DNA from: Jannaschia sp. W003
Lineage (GTDB): Bacteria; Pseudomonadota; Alphaproteobacteria; Rhodobacterales; Rhodobacteraceae
NCBI RefSeq assembly: GCF_025144335.1
Contig: NZ_CP083539.1
Coordinates: 249,501 to 313,500, forward strand
Reading direction: 5' to 3'
DNA length: 64,000 bases
Below, in pieces: positions 46,176 through 56,163 of this stretch. The first letter of the stretch is position 1. The number at the start of each line of letters is the position of its first letter. The notes under the pieces are model-generated. The model saw nothing but the letters and a program-made list of their open reading frames with translations, did not search any database and had not been told where the DNA came from. Both the position numbers and the translations under genes were made by a program.

Positions 46176-46817
46176 ATGATCAGACAGGCCGACCTGCCGG
46201 ACACGATCCCGGTCTTCCCACTTCCCGGGGCGCTGCTGCTGCCCCGCTCGCGGCTGCCGCTGCACATCTTCGAGCCGCGCTACCTGCAGATGATCGAGGA
46301 CACGCTGCGCACGGAGCACCGCCTGATCGGCATGGTGCAGCCGCGCGCCAAGCCCTCGGGCGACGGGCGCGCGCTGCAGTCGATCGGGTGCGCGGGGCGC
46401 CTCACGCAGTTCTCGGAGACCGAGGACGGGCGCTACATGATCACGCTGGCGGGCGTGTCCCGCTACCGGGTGACCGCGGAGCAGAGCGGGTTCGAGCCCT
46501 ACCTCAAGGCCGACGTGGACTGGTCCAGCTTCGGGCGCGACCTGGGCCGCCCCGAGACCGACGAGGGCTTCGACCGCCCGGCCTTCCTGGACCTCCTGCA
46601 CCGCTTCTTCGAGTCGCAGGAGTTGTCCACCGACTGGGACTCGCTGGGCGACGCCGAGGAGGAGATGCTCGTGAACTCGCTGTCCATGCTCTGCCCCTTC
46701 GACCCCGAGGAGAAGCAGGCCCTGCTGGAGGCGCCCACGCTCGAGACCCGGCGCGAGACGCTGGTGACGCTCATGGAGATCGGCCTGCGCGAGAACGGCG
46801 ACGAGGTGGTGCAGTGA
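46176..46817 (+). CDS. Lon N-terminal (substrate-binding) domain protein
   Basis: A 213-residue stand-alone LON_substr_bdg protein. The conserved [29 protein letters not shown] motif lies at its N-terminus and [26 protein letters not shown] in the middle; a helical tail follows. It has no ATPase or protease domain. The role is unknown, perhaps substrate recognition or binding of misfolded proteins. ATG 46176 is preferred to GTG 46167 because GAGG is four bases upstream. The stop overlaps the next start (GTGA). Confidence 0.9.
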   Translation: MIRQADLPDTIPVFPLPGALLLPRSRLPLHIFEPRYLQMIEDTLRTEHRLIGMVQPRAKPSGDGRALQSIGCAGRLTQFSETEDGRYMITLAGVSRYRVTAEQSGFEPYLKADVDWSSFGRDLGRPETDEGFDRPAFLDLLHRFFESQELSTDWDSLGDAEEEMLVNSLSMLCPFDPEEKQALLEAPTLETRRETLVTLMEIGLRENGDEVVQ

Positions 46818-47005
46818 CCGAACCGCGCGAGGCCCCCGAGCACGACCGCCGGATGCTGGAGGCGCTGGTGTGTCCCCGCACCCACGGCCCCCTCTCCTAC
46901 GACGCCGAGCGGCAGGAGCTGGTGTCGCGCTCCGCCGGGCTGGCCTACCCGATCCGGGGCGGCATCCCGATCATGCTGGTGGACGAGGCCCGGCAGATCG
47001 ACTGA
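46814..47005 (+). CDS. Trm112 family protein
   Basis: A 63-residue protein starting at GTG 46814 (GTGA overlap). [25 protein letters not shown] ... [20 protein letters not shown] is the Trm112/YcaR signature. Only one Cys is left in the N-terminal part, so zinc binding as in eukaryotic Trm112 is unlikely. Trm112 homologues activate methyltransferases in eukaryotes; the bacterial role is unknown. Confidence 0.9.
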   Translation: MTEPREAPEHDRRMLEALVCPRTHGPLSYDAERQELVSRSAGLAYPIRGGIPIMLVDEARQID

Positions 47006-47010
47006 CCGGG

Positions 47011-48213
47011 CTACTCGCGCATCAACGCGGGCAGGTCGCCCGCGAGGCCGGCCGCCTCGCGGATGAAGTGCCGCTTGAGGGGCGCGGCGGCGTCCACCGC
47101 GCCGAGGCCGAGCCGCCGCAGGCCGCGCAGGACGGGGTCGTCGTTCGAGAACAGCGCGTTCACCGCATCCGTCGCCACGCCCATCTGCGCCGCGTCGAAG
47201 CGCCGCCACCGGGCGTAGCGCCGCAGCACCGGCGCGGAGCCGATGTCCTCGCCCCGCCGCCGCGCCGCGGCCACCACATCGCCGAGGGCGGCCACGTCCT
47301 TGAACCCGAGGTTCAGGCCCTGCCCGGCGATCGGGTGGATGCCGTGCGCCGCGTCCCCCGCCAGCGCCACGCGCTCGGCCACGAGGTCGGCGGCGTAGTC
47401 GCGCGCGAGCGGATAGGTGCCGCGCCGCCCCACGATGCGGATGTTCCCGAGGAACGAGCCGAAGCGCGGGCGCAGCTCCTCCAGATAGGCATCGTCGCCG
47501 AGGGCATGGATGCGCTCGGCCTCCTCGCGGGTCTCGGTCCAGACCAGCGACGAGCGGTCCCCGGCGAGCGGCAGGATGGCGAGAGGGCCCGCGGGCAGGA
47601 ACAGCTGGTGCGCCACGCCGCCGTGGGGCCGCTCGTGGGCCACGGCGCAGGTCAGCGCGGTCTGGCGGTAGTCCTTGCGGGTGCGGCGCAGGCCGGCGCG
47701 CAAGGCCACGCCGCTCGCCCGCCCGTCGCAGCCCACGAGGAGGGACGCGCGCAAGGATTCGCCGCCTTCCAGCGTCACGGCGATGCCGGCCGGCTCCGGG
47801 GCCTGCGCGACGACGCGCGCCCCGAACCGCATCGTGACGCCGCCCTCGGCGTCGCAGGCGGCGAGCAGGGCGTGGCGCAGGTGCCGGTCCTCGGCCATGT
47901 GCCCCATCGACGGCTCGCCGATCGCCTCGGCGTCGAAGCGCAGGTGCAGCGGCGAGGCGCCCTCGCCCGCGCGCCCGTCCGAGGCGCGGATCGCGCGGAT
48001 CGGCTCGGGGTCCTCCAGCCGCTCCCACACGCCCAGCGCCCGCAGCATCCGCACCGAGCTAAGGGCCAGCGCGTAGGCGCGCCCGTCGAACGCGCCCCGC
48101 TCCGGGCGGGCGCCCGCATCGAGCAGCGTGCAGCGCATGCCTGCGCGGGCGAGGGCCAGGGCGGCGAGCGGGCCGTTCAGCCCCCCGCCGACGATGAGGG
48201 CGTCGGTGTCCAT
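47011..48213 (-). CDS. UbiH/UbiF/COQ6-type FAD-dependent monooxygenase
   Basis: A 400-residue FAD hydroxylase of the ubiquinone biosynthesis group. The N-terminal Rossmann motif is DALIVGGGLNGPLAALA, the DG block is VGCDGRASG, and the second FAD motif is ALAGDAAHGIHPIAGQGLNLG. It hydroxylates the aromatic ring of a ubiquinone intermediate; which ring position (C5, C6 or C1) cannot be told. It is convergent with the Trm112 gene (5 bp between them) and divergent from the amidase. Confidence 0.9.
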   Translation of the reverse strand: MDTDALIVGGGLNGPLAALALARAGMRCTLLDAGARPERGAFDGRAYALALSSVRMLRALGVWERLEDPEPIRAIRASDGRAGEGASPLHLRFDAEAIGEPSMGHMAEDRHLRHALLAACDAEGGVTMRFGARVVAQAPEPAGIAVTLEGGESLRASLLVGCDGRASGVALRAGLRRTRKDYRQTALTCAVAHERPHGGVAHQLFLPAGPLAILPLAGDRSSLVWTETREEAERIHALGDDAYLEELRPRFGSFLGNIRIVGRRGTYPLARDYAADLVAERVALAGDAAHGIHPIAGQGLNLGFKDVAALGDVVAAARRRGEDIGSAPVLRRYARWRRFDAAQMGVATDAVNALFSNDDPVLRGLRRLGLGAVDAAAPLKRHFIREAAGLAGDLPALMRE

Positions 48214-48292
48214 GGAGGCGAGGTAGGCGGTGCGGGCGCGGTTGTCCAAGGGCGGCGGCGTCTCTAGCGTCGCGGCGATCGGGGAGGACGGC

Positions 48293-49618
48293 ATGCAGGA
48301 CTGGCTCTGGACGGGCGCCGCGGCGCTGGGACGCGGCATCGCGGCGGGCGAGATCGACCCCGAGGCGCTGTGCGAGACCCATCTCGCCGCCATCGCCGCC
48401 TCGGAGCATGGGGGCAGCATCTACAGCCACGTCACCGAGGCGCGCGCCCGGCGCGAGGCCGCCGCCGCCGCCGCGCGGGCGCGCGCCGGCCGGCGGCTGG
48501 GGCCGCTTGACGGCGTGCCGGTCAGCTGGAAGGACCTGTTCGACACCGCCGGAGCGCCCACCGAGGCCGGCTCGCGCCTCCTGCGGGGCCGGGTGCCCGA
48601 GCGGGACGCCGAGGTGGTCGCCACCGCCACCCACGGCGGCGCGGTGTGCCTCGGCAAGACCCACATGAGCGAGCTGGCCTTTTCGGGCCTCGGCCTCAAC
48701 CCGATGGCCGCCACGCCCCCCGGGCGCCACGACGCCGAGGCCGTGCCCGGCGGCTCCTCGTCGGGCGCCGCCGCCTCCTTGGCCTTCGGGTTGGCGCCGC
48801 TCGCCATCGGCTCGGACACCGGCGGATCGGTGCGCACGCCCGCCGCCTGGAACGACCTCGTGGGCCTCAAGACCACCGCCGGGCACCTCTCCTTGCGCGG
48901 CGTCGTCCCCCTCGCCGAGAGCTTCGACACCGTCGGCCCCCTTGCCCGCTCGGTCGAGGACGCCGCCCTCGGGCTGGCGCTTCTGGAAGGGTCGAGGCCC
49001 CCCGACCTGCGCGGTGCGACGCTGCGGGGCGCGCGCCTCCTGGTGCTGGAGGACTTCGCGGACGGCTCCGAGGACGCCCCCCGCGCCGCCTTCGAGGATG
49101 CCGCCCGCCGCCTCGCGGACGCGGGCGCCGCGCTGGAGCGGCGGAGCCTCGCCTGCGTCGCCGAGGCGATGCCGCTGTCGGCGGAGGTCTTCGCGCCCGA
49201 GGCCTACGCCATCTGGGGCGAGCGCATCGAGGCCGATCCGGGCGCGATGTTCCCGCCGATCCTCGCCCGCTTCCGCGGCGGGCGCGAGGCCCCCGCGCAC
49301 CGCGTCCTCGCGGCGTGGCGCCGCCTGAGATCCCTGCGCGTGGACTACGCCCGCGAGACGGCCCCGTTCGACGCCGTGATCCTGCCCACCGTCCCGATCC
49401 TGCCCCCGGACCGGGGCCGCCTGCTGGCCGACGAGGCGTTCTACGCCGAGCGCAACCTCGCCGCGCTGCGCAACACCCGCGTCGGCAACCTCATGGGCCT
49501 GTGCGGCCTGAGCCTGCCCACGGGCGCGCCCTCCTGCGGGCTGATGATGCTGTGCGGACCGCTGCGGGAGCGGCGCCTCCTGCGTCTGGGGCAGGCGGCG
49601 GAGGCGGCCCTTGCCTGA
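48293..49618 (+). CDS. Amidase (amidase signature family)
   Basis: A 441-residue amidase signature enzyme with a Ser-Ser-Lys catalytic triad. The Lys is in [11 protein letters not shown], the cis-Ser and nucleophilic Ser in [11 protein letters not shown] and [11 protein letters not shown]. It hydrolyses an unknown amide. The protein lacks the GatB/GatC neighbours and so is not likely to be GatA. GGGGAGG is 8 bases before ATG 48293. It lies 79 bp from the divergent UbiH-type gene. Confidence 0.88.
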   Translation: MQDWLWTGAAALGRGIAAGEIDPEALCETHLAAIAASEHGGSIYSHVTEARARREAAAAAARARAGRRLGPLDGVPVSWKDLFDTAGAPTEAGSRLLRGRVPERDAEVVATATHGGAVCLGKTHMSELAFSGLGLNPMAATPPGRHDAEAVPGGSSSGAAASLAFGLAPLAIGSDTGGSVRTPAAWNDLVGLKTTAGHLSLRGVVPLAESFDTVGPLARSVEDAALGLALLEGSRPPDLRGATLRGARLLVLEDFADGSEDAPRAAFEDAARRLADAGAALERRSLACVAEAMPLSAEVFAPEAYAIWGERIEADPGAMFPPILARFRGGREAPAHRVLAAWRRLRSLRVDYARETAPFDAVILPTVPILPPDRGRLLADEAFYAERNLAALRNTRVGNLMGLCGLSLPTGAPSCGLMMLCGPLRERRLLRLGQAAEAALA

Positions 49619-49726
49619 TTGCCACACCGCCCGTCCGAGGCGGAGCGCACCGTGGACCGCCGGGCCGCGCCCCTGCTAGCCTGCCGCCAAGCGGGGCCGG
49701 CAGAGCACCCGCAGCGAGGCACAGGC

Positions 49727-50920
49727 ATGGAATCACCGGAGCGGTTCGCCGCACTGCCCGACTACGCGTTCCCGCGCCTGCGCGCGCTTCTGGAAGGCGT
49801 GGACCCGGGCGACTCCGAGCCCGTGGAGATGACCATCGGCGATCCGCGCCACGCGCCGCCCGCCTTCGTGGCCAAGGTGGTGGCCGAGCACGCCGCCGCC
49901 TTCCGCTCCTACCCGCCCAACGACGGCGCTCCCGCGCTGCTGGAAGCCTGCGCCCGCTGGCTCGGGCGCCGCTACGATCGCCGCGCCGACCCCGCGACCG
50001 AGATCATGGCCCTGAACGGCACCCGCGAGGGCCTCTTCAACGCCTGCCTCGCCCTCTGCCCGGAGCGGAAGAACGGCGCCCGGCCCTTCGTGCTGACGCC
50101 CAACCCCTTCTACCAGGTCTACGCCGCAGCGGCCCTCGCCGTGGGCGCCGAGCCGCGCTTCGTGAACGCCGGGGCGGACACGGGGCACCTGCCCGACTTC
50201 GCCGCACTGGATGCCGCCACGCTGAACCGCACCGCCGTGGTCTACGTCTGCTCGCCCGCGAACCCGCAAGGCGCGGTCGCCTCGCTCGATTGGTGGTCCG
50301 CGCTCCTGCGCCTCGCGGAGCGCCACGACTTCCTCGTGTTCGCCGACGAGTGCTACGCCGAGATCTACCGCGGCGCGCCCCCGGTGGGCGTGCTGGAGGC
50401 CGTGCGCGCCACGGGCGCCGACCCCGAGCGCGTGGTCGCCTTCCACTCGCTGTCCAAGCGCTCCTCGCTCGCGGGCCTGCGCTCGGGCTTCGCGGTCTCG
50501 GGGCCGAAGACCATCGCGGCGATGAAGCGCCTGCGCGCCTATGCGGGCGCCCCCCTGCCCCTGCCGCTCCAGATGGCCGCCGCCGCCGCCTGGGACGACG
50601 AGGTCCACGTCGAAGCCAACCGCGCCCTCTACGCCGCGAAGTTCCAGGACGCCGCCGAAGCCTTCGCGGACGTGCCCGAGGTGGCGATCCCCGAGGCCGG
50701 CTTCTTCCTCTGGCTGCCCGTGCCCGGTGCCGAGGGCGGCGAGGCCGCCGCCCTGCGCCTGTGGCGCGATGCGGGCGTGAAGGTGCTGCCCGGCGCCTAC
50801 CTCGCCCGCGACACGCCTGCCGGGAACCCCGGCCACGACTACGTTCGGGCGGCGCTGGTCGCCGATCCCGCCAACACCGCGCGCGGCCTCCGCCGCCTGC
50901 GCCGCACCCTCTACCGATAG
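49727..50920 (+). CDS. Class I/II PLP aminotransferase, DapC-like
   Basis: A 397-residue fold-type I aminotransferase. The PLP Lys is in [16 protein letters not shown], with [20 protein letters not shown] and CSPANPQGA as the family motifs (NPQGA block). The alphaproteobacterial homologues with this N-terminus are often annotated as succinyldiaminopimelate transaminase (DapC) in the lysine/peptidoglycan pathway. That assignment is plausible but not proven here. It is 11 bp upstream of ftsK. Confidence 0.82.
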   Translation: MESPERFAALPDYAFPRLRALLEGVDPGDSEPVEMTIGDPRHAPPAFVAKVVAEHAAAFRSYPPNDGAPALLEACARWLGRRYDRRADPATEIMALNGTREGLFNACLALCPERKNGARPFVLTPNPFYQVYAAAALAVGAEPRFVNAGADTGHLPDFAALDAATLNRTAVVYVCSPANPQGAVASLDWWSALLRLAERHDFLVFADECYAEIYRGAPPVGVLEAVRATGADPERVVAFHSLSKRSSLAGLRSGFAVSGPKTIAAMKRLRAYAGAPLPLPLQMAAAAAWDDEVHVEANRALYAAKFQDAAEAFADVPEVAIPEAGFFLWLPVPGAEGGEAAALRLWRDAGVKVLPGAYLARDTPAGNPGHDYVRAALVADPANTARGLRRLRRTLYR

Positions 50921-50931
50921 GAGCCGCCCCG

Positions 50932-53727
50932 ATGGCGTACCAGGTCCGACAGCGCGATCCCCTCCTGGACAGCACCGTCCAGATCACCCTGGCGCGGCGC
51001 GGCCGCGAGGGCCTCGGCGTCGTCCTGGTGCTCGCCGGCGCGCTCCTGGGTCTCGCGCTGTGGAGCTACCACCACGGCGACGGCGCCTGGCTCGCGTCCT
51101 CGCCCGCCTCGCCGCGCAACTGGCTGGGCCTGCCCGGCGCGACCGTGGCCGCGCCGCTGATGCTGGTGGTGGGCCACGGTGCCTTCGCGCTGGCCGCGGC
51201 GATGATCGTCTGGGGCGTGCGCTTCGCGGGCCACTGGGGCTCGGAGCGGGTGCTGCCCCGCGCTCTGTTCGTGGCGCTCTGGGTGCCGGTCTGCGCGGTC
51301 TACGCCTCGTCCACCGTGCCCGGCCCGAACTGGGGCCACGACTTCGGCAATGGCGGGCTCTTGGGCGACACCGTGCTGGCGATGCTGATCTCGCTCCTGC
51401 CCATCGGCGCCGCCGCGGGGCTGAAGCTGCTCGCCCTCGCCGTGGCGGCGGGCGCCGCGATCCTGGGCGCCTGGGTGCTCGGCTTCACGCGCGAGGAGCT
51501 GGCGCGCTTCGGGGCGTTCGTGCTCTGCGGCTTCGGCAGCGTCTGGTTCCTGGTCCGCACCGGCTCCGCCGCCGCGCTGCGCGGCGCGGCCGGGGGCGCG
51601 CGGGGGGCCGCCGGAACCCTGCGCGAGCGCCGCGCGGCGGCCGCGGAGGCCGACGACGACATCGTGGTCGAGGACTTCGAGGCCGACGAGGCCCCCGCCC
51701 CGCGCCGCTTCCTCAGCTTCCTGAACCGCACCCTCGCGGACGCCGAGGCGGCGCCAGCCCGCGCCGAGCCTCCCGTCAGCGATGACGACCGGGTCGCGGG
51801 GCGCATCGCCTCGGCGGTCCGCACCCGCGTGCGCCGCGCCCACATCTCCGAGGCCCTGCGCCCCGAGCCGGTGGTGGTCCCCGCCGCGGCCCCGCGCACC
51901 GAGCCGGTGCTGCGCCGCGCCGACGCCGCCCCCGCCGCAGCCGCCGAGCCGGTTGCCCCTGCCGCGCCGGTCGCACCGGTGCGGCGCGTTCCCGTCGCGC
52001 CCGAGGCGCCCGCGCCGCGCGCGGAGCCGGAGGCCGACGACGAGGCGCTGTTCGAGGCCCCCGCCGCGTTCGAGGCCGTCGACGCCCCCGAGACCCCCGC
52101 TACGCCGATCCGCCGCGACCGCGCCCCCGCGCCCGCACCGGCCCCCGCGCCCGCCGAGGCCCGTGCGACGCCGGCCCCGGCGCCCCGCCCCGCCCCCGCC
52201 GCCGCGACCGACTGCGACTTCGAGCTGCCGCCCCGCGCGCTGCTGGCCGACCCCGCCTCGGTGGAGCGCCACGTGCTGCCCGACGACAAGCTGCAGGAGA
52301 ACGCGCGCCTCCTGGAGAGCGTGCTCGAGGACTACGGCGTGAAGGGCGAGATCGTCTCGGTGCACCCTGGCCCCGTGGTCACCATGTACGAGCTGGAGCC
52401 CGCGCCCGGCCTCAAGGCGAGCCGCGTGATCGGGCTGGCCGACGACATCGCCCGTTCCATGTCGGCCCTGTCGGCGCGCGTCTCCACGGTGCCGGGCCGC
52501 TCGGTGATCGGCATCGAGCTGCCCAACGAGCGCCGCGAGAAGGTGGTGCTGCGCGAGATCTTCGACGCCCGCGACTTCGACGACACCGGCTCGAAGCTGG
52601 CGCTGGCCCTGGGCAAGGACATCGGCGGGCGCGCCGTGGTGGCCGACCTCGCGCGCATGCCGCACCTGCTGATCGCGGGCACCACGGGCTCGGGCAAGTC
52701 GGTGGCGATCAACACCATGATCCTGTCGCTGCTCTACCGCATGACGCCCGACGAGTGCCGCATGATCATGATCGACCCCAAGATGCTGGAGCTGTCGGTC
52801 TACGACGGCATCCCGCACCTGCTGTCCCCCGTGGTCACCGACCCCAAGAAGGCCGTCACGGCGCTGAAGTGGGTCGTGGGCGAGATGGAGGAGCGCTACC
52901 GCAAGATGAGCCGCATGGGCGTGCGCAACATCGACGGCTACAACGGCCGCGTGGCCGAGGCGCAGGCCAAGGGCGAGATGTTCAGCCGCACGATCCAGAC
53001 CGGCTTCGACGAGGAGACCGGCGATCCGGTCTTCGAGACCGAGGAGTTCGAGCCGGTCAAGCTGCCCTACATCGTGGTGATCGTGGACGAGATGGCCGAC
53101 CTGATGATGGTGGCCGGCAAGGAGATCGAGGCCTGCATCCAGCGCCTCGCGCAGATGGCGCGCGCCTCCGGCATCCACCTCGTGATGGCCACGCAGCGCC
53201 CGTCGGTCGACGTCATCACCGGCACGATCAAGGCCAACTTCCCGACCCGCATCTCCTTCCACGTCACCTCGAAGATCGACAGCCGCACCATCCTCGGCGA
53301 GATGGGCGCCGAGCAGCTCCTGGGCATGGGCGACATGCTCTACATGGCGGGCGGCTCCAAGATCACGCGCGTCCACGGGCCGTTCTGCTCGGACGAGGAG
53401 GTCGAGGAGATCGTGAACCACCTCAAGAGCTTCGGCCCCGCCGAGTATGCCGCGAGCGTGCTCGACGGCCCCGACGACGACAAGTCCTCGGACATCGACG
53501 CGGTGCTGGGCCTCACGGGCGGCAACACCGGCGGCGAGGACGCGCTCTACGACCAGGCGGTGGCGATCGTGGCCAAGGACCGCAAGTGCTCGACCTCCTA
53601 CATCCAGCGCAAGCTCGGCATCGGCTACAACAAGGCCGCGCGCCTCGTGGAGCAGATGGAGGACGAGGGCGTGGTCACCGCCGCGAACCACGTCGGCAAG
53701 CGCGAGATCCTGGTGCCGGAGGCGTGA
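50932..53727 (+). CDS. ftsK: DNA translocase FtsK
   Basis: A 931-residue septal DNA translocase. Four to five transmembrane helices occupy the first 210 residues, an Ala/Pro/Glu-rich linker of about 200 residues follows, and the alpha/beta motor domain carries Walker A GTTGSGKS near residue 582 and [14 protein letters not shown] as Walker B. The C-terminal winged-helix gamma domain ([23 protein letters not shown]) recognises KOPS sites. The start at 50932 is set by the [14 protein letters not shown]-terminus and TAGGAG; the long open frame upstream is noise. Confidence 0.96.
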   Translation: MAYQVRQRDPLLDSTVQITLARRGREGLGVVLVLAGALLGLALWSYHHGDGAWLASSPASPRNWLGLPGATVAAPLMLVVGHGAFALAAAMIVWGVRFAGHWGSERVLPRALFVALWVPVCAVYASSTVPGPNWGHDFGNGGLLGDTVLAMLISLLPIGAAAGLKLLALAVAAGAAILGAWVLGFTREELARFGAFVLCGFGSVWFLVRTGSAAALRGAAGGARGAAGTLRERRAAAAEADDDIVVEDFEADEAPAPRRFLSFLNRTLADAEAAPARAEPPVSDDDRVAGRIASAVRTRVRRAHISEALRPEPVVVPAAAPRTEPVLRRADAAPAAAAEPVAPAAPVAPVRRVPVAPEAPAPRAEPEADDEALFEAPAAFEAVDAPETPATPIRRDRAPAPAPAPAPAEARATPAPAPRPAPAAATDCDFELPPRALLADPASVERHVLPDDKLQENARLLESVLEDYGVKGEIVSVHPGPVVTMYELEPAPGLKASRVIGLADDIARSMSALSARVSTVPGRSVIGIELPNERREKVVLREIFDARDFDDTGSKLALALGKDIGGRAVVADLARMPHLLIAGTTGSGKSVAINTMILSLLYRMTPDECRMIMIDPKMLELSVYDGIPHLLSPVVTDPKKAVTALKWVVGEMEERYRKMSRMGVRNIDGYNGRVAEAQAKGEMFSRTIQTGFDEETGDPVFETEEFEPVKLPYIVVIVDEMADLMMVAGKEIEACIQRLAQMARASGIHLVMATQRPSVDVITGTIKANFPTRISFHVTSKIDSRTILGEMGAEQLLGMGDMLYMAGGSKITRVHGPFCSDEEVEEIVNHLKSFGPAEYAASVLDGPDDDKSSDIDAVLGLTGGNTGGEDALYDQAVAIVAKDRKCSTSYIQRKLGIGYNKAARLVEQMEDEGVVTAANHVGKREILVPEA

Positions 53728-53852
53728 GCGGCCCCCCCCGCGCCACCGCCCCGCGGGGGCGCGTCATCGCCTAGCGCCCCGCGGCGGTTGGCAATCGGAA
53801 CCCCTCCGACCCTATATGCGTCGGACACCGACCCAACCACCGGGAGCCATCC

Positions 53853-54458
53853 ATGCGCCTCGCCGCCCTCTTCCTCGCCGCCGCCACCGCGGTGGTCACG
53901 GCCCTGCCCGCGCAGGCCCAACTCTCCGTCAGCGAGATCAGCCGCTACCTGAACTCGTTCCGCACCGCCCAGGCGGCCTTCACGCAGGTGAACGCCGACG
54001 GCACGATCTCCACGGGCGACCTGATGATCAGCCGCCCCGGCCGCGCCCGCTTCGACTACGATCCCCCCAACCGGGGCCTCGTGATCGCCGGCGGCAGCCA
54101 GGTCGCGATCTTCGACCCCGTCAGCAACACCGCGCCCGAGCAGTACCCGCTAAGCCAGACGCCGCTGAACCTGATCCTGCGCGAGCAGGTCAACCTCGGC
54201 TCGTCGGGCATGGTGGTGCGCCACGGCGGCGACGCCACGCAGACGGCGATCACGCTGCAGGACCCGCAGAACCCCCAGTACGGCAACATCGAGCTGGTGT
54301 TCACGCCCTCGCCCACCACGCTGCGGCAGTGGAAGATCACCGACGACTCGGGCCAGCAGACCACGGTGATCCTGGGCGACATGCGCACCGGCGTCGGCCT
54401 CGGCACCGCGCCGTTCAACATTCCCGTCGAGATGCGCCGCCGCGGCGTCGGGAACTGA
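53853..54458 (+). CDS. lolA: Outer-membrane lipoprotein carrier protein LolA
   Basis: A 201-residue periplasmic chaperone that ferries lipoproteins to LolB at the outer membrane. A signal peptide (LAALFLAAATAVVTALPAQA) precedes LSVSEISRYLNSFRTAQAAFTQVNADG, and RPGRARFDYDPP is the characteristic LolA beta-strand block; NPQYGNIELVF and NIPVEMRRRG lie in the C-terminal part. It follows ftsK by 125 bp and ends in a strong GC hairpin. Confidence 0.93.
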   Translation: MRLAALFLAAATAVVTALPAQAQLSVSEISRYLNSFRTAQAAFTQVNADGTISTGDLMISRPGRARFDYDPPNRGLVIAGGSQVAIFDPVSNTAPEQYPLSQTPLNLILREQVNLGSSGMVVRHGGDATQTAITLQDPQNPQYGNIELVFTPSPTTLRQWKITDDSGQQTTVILGDMRTGVGLGTAPFNIPVEMRRRGVGN

Positions 54459-54466
54459 TCGCCCCG

Positions 54467-54493
54467 GGCGGCCCCCCCCGCGGGGGGGCCGCC
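54467..54493 (+). terminator. Strong GC hairpin after lolA
   Basis: GGCGGCCCCCCC (54467-54478) pairs perfectly with GGGGGGGCCGCC (54482-54493), a 12-bp stem with a 3-nt loop. There is no U-tract, so it may terminate transcription or protect the 3' end of the lolA message. Confidence 0.65.
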
Positions 54494-54602
54494 CCCGCCC
54501 GGGCCTGCAGGCGGGATGAACCATTCCGCCGCCGCTTCGGTTGACGGCCCGCCGGGCGTGGCAGATGCTCCGCCCCCGATCTTCAGCCCAAGCAGGTGGC
54601 CC

Positions 54603-56054
54603 ATGCTCAGACTTCTCTCCGCCGTGTCGGCTTGGGCGATCCTCGCCGCCGCCCCCGCCGCCGCGCTCACCGCGCCCGAGCTGTGGGAGAGCTGGCAGGC
54701 CACGCTGGGGCGCTACGGCGCCACGCTCACGGCCGAGTCCGAGGACTACTCGGGCGGCACGCTGCGCCTCGAGGGCATCGTCGCCGAGGCCCCCGCGGTG
54801 GGCGACGCGGAGCCTTCGACCACCCGCTACGGCGCCCTGAGCCTCGTGGAGGTGGACGGCGCAGTCCGCATCGAGCCGCCCGCGCAGCTCGAGATCGAGA
54901 CCACCTCGGGCGGCGAGACCTCGGCGCTGGTGCTGGAGCACGAGGGCCTCGACTACACCGTGCGCGAGGAGGACGGCGCCCACGTCTACGACGGGGCCGC
55001 GGCGCGCCTGAGCTACACCATCGACGACGTCTCCGAGGGCGACTCCGAGGCGCCGGTGCCGATGACCCTGACCCTGAGCGACGTGGCGTCGCGCACCCGT
55101 CTGGGCGCGGACGACCGCTACGAGGGCACCTTCTCGGGAGGGATGCGGATCGAGGCCACGTCGGAGGGCATGCCGTCCTTCACGCTCGACTACGCGCTCG
55201 CCGGGATCGAGGGCACGGCCTCGGGCACGCTGCCCGATCCCGGCGCGCTCGCCGGCGATCCCGCCGCCGCACCGGAGCGGATCGCCTTCGACCTCGACAC
55301 AGAGGTCACCCATGCGGGCGGGCGCACCGCGCTCCAGGGCACCGGGCCGCAGGGTCCGTTCGCGGTGGACGGCAGCTCGGGCGGGGGCCGCATCGCCGTC
55401 GCCCTGTCGCCGGAGGCGATGGGCTACGAGGTCTCCTCCAGCGAGATGGCCATCACCCTCACCCGGCCGGGCCTGCCGCTGCCCGTGAACCTCTCGCTGG
55501 CCGAGGCGAACGTCGCGCTGGACGTGCCGCTGGCCGCGGATGCCGGGCTCCAGCCCTACGCCATGCGGGTCCTCCTGGAGGAGCTGGCCGTGGACGAGAC
55601 GCTCTGGGCGCTGTTCGACCCCACGGGACAGCTCGCCCGCGATCCGGCCACGCTGGAGCTGGCGATCGACGGCGAGGCCGAGGTGCTGGCCGATCTGTTC
55701 GACCCCGCCGCGATGGAGGCGATGGCCGGCTCTCCGCTGCTGCCGCGCACCCTGAACCTCGCCGCCCTGCTGGTGCGCGTCGCGGGGGCCGAGCTGCGCG
55801 GCACCGGCGCCCTGCAGTTCCCGGGCCTGCCCGCGAACCCGATGCCGCTGGGCACCGCGACGCTGGAGCTGGACGGCGGCTTCGCGCTGCTCGACGGCCT
55901 CGTGGCGCTGGGCTTCGTGCCGCCGCAGCAGGCGGCGCTCGTGAAGGGCATGGCCGGCGCCGTGGCCCAGCCCGTGGGCGACGACGCCCTGCGCTCCGAC
56001 CTGGAGTTCACCGAGACCGGCGTGCTCGCCAACGGCCTGCCGCTGCCGTTCTGA
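54603..56054 (+). CDS. DUF2125 family protein, exported
   Basis: A 483-residue protein starting MLRLLSAVSAWAILAAAPAAALTAPELW, a signal peptide followed by the DUF2125 pattern (LWESWQATLGRYGATLTAES, LAVDETLWALFDPTGQLARDPATLEL). It is rich in beta strands and acidic residues and probably resides in the periplasm. Function is not known. The start at 54603 (AGGTGG upstream) is preferred over ATG 54516, which would give a non-secreted extension. It is followed by pmbA after 109 bp. Confidence 0.85.
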   Translation: MLRLLSAVSAWAILAAAPAAALTAPELWESWQATLGRYGATLTAESEDYSGGTLRLEGIVAEAPAVGDAEPSTTRYGALSLVEVDGAVRIEPPAQLEIETTSGGETSALVLEHEGLDYTVREEDGAHVYDGAAARLSYTIDDVSEGDSEAPVPMTLTLSDVASRTRLGADDRYEGTFSGGMRIEATSEGMPSFTLDYALAGIEGTASGTLPDPGALAGDPAAAPERIAFDLDTEVTHAGGRTALQGTGPQGPFAVDGSSGGGRIAVALSPEAMGYEVSSSEMAITLTRPGLPLPVNLSLAEANVALDVPLAADAGLQPYAMRVLLEELAVDETLWALFDPTGQLARDPATLELAIDGEAEVLADLFDPAAMEAMAGSPLLPRTLNLAALLVRVAGAELRGTGALQFPGLPANPMPLGTATLELDGGFALLDGLVALGFVPPQQAALVKGMAGAVAQPVGDDALRSDLEFTETGVLANGLPLPF

Positions 56055-56163
56055 CGCCTGCCGCGGGGCGGCGCACGCCGCCGCCCCGCGCCGCCCCGCC
56101 GCGGTTGTGCCCGTGCCCGCCGCGCCCTACCTCCGGACTGCACCGCCCGGAGGCCCGCCGCCC

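Noticed and set aside
48293..49618. Amidase as GatA of the Glu-tRNA(Gln) amidotransferase
   Set aside because: No gatB or gatC is adjacent, and the protein is shorter (441 aa) than typical GatA (about 485-495 aa).
50911..53691. A minus-strand ORF of about 926 codons opposite ftsK
   Set aside because: Shadow of ftsK; no motif, low-complexity Ala/Arg/Gly runs. The same holds for the long open frame that extends the ftsK frame upstream to 48646.
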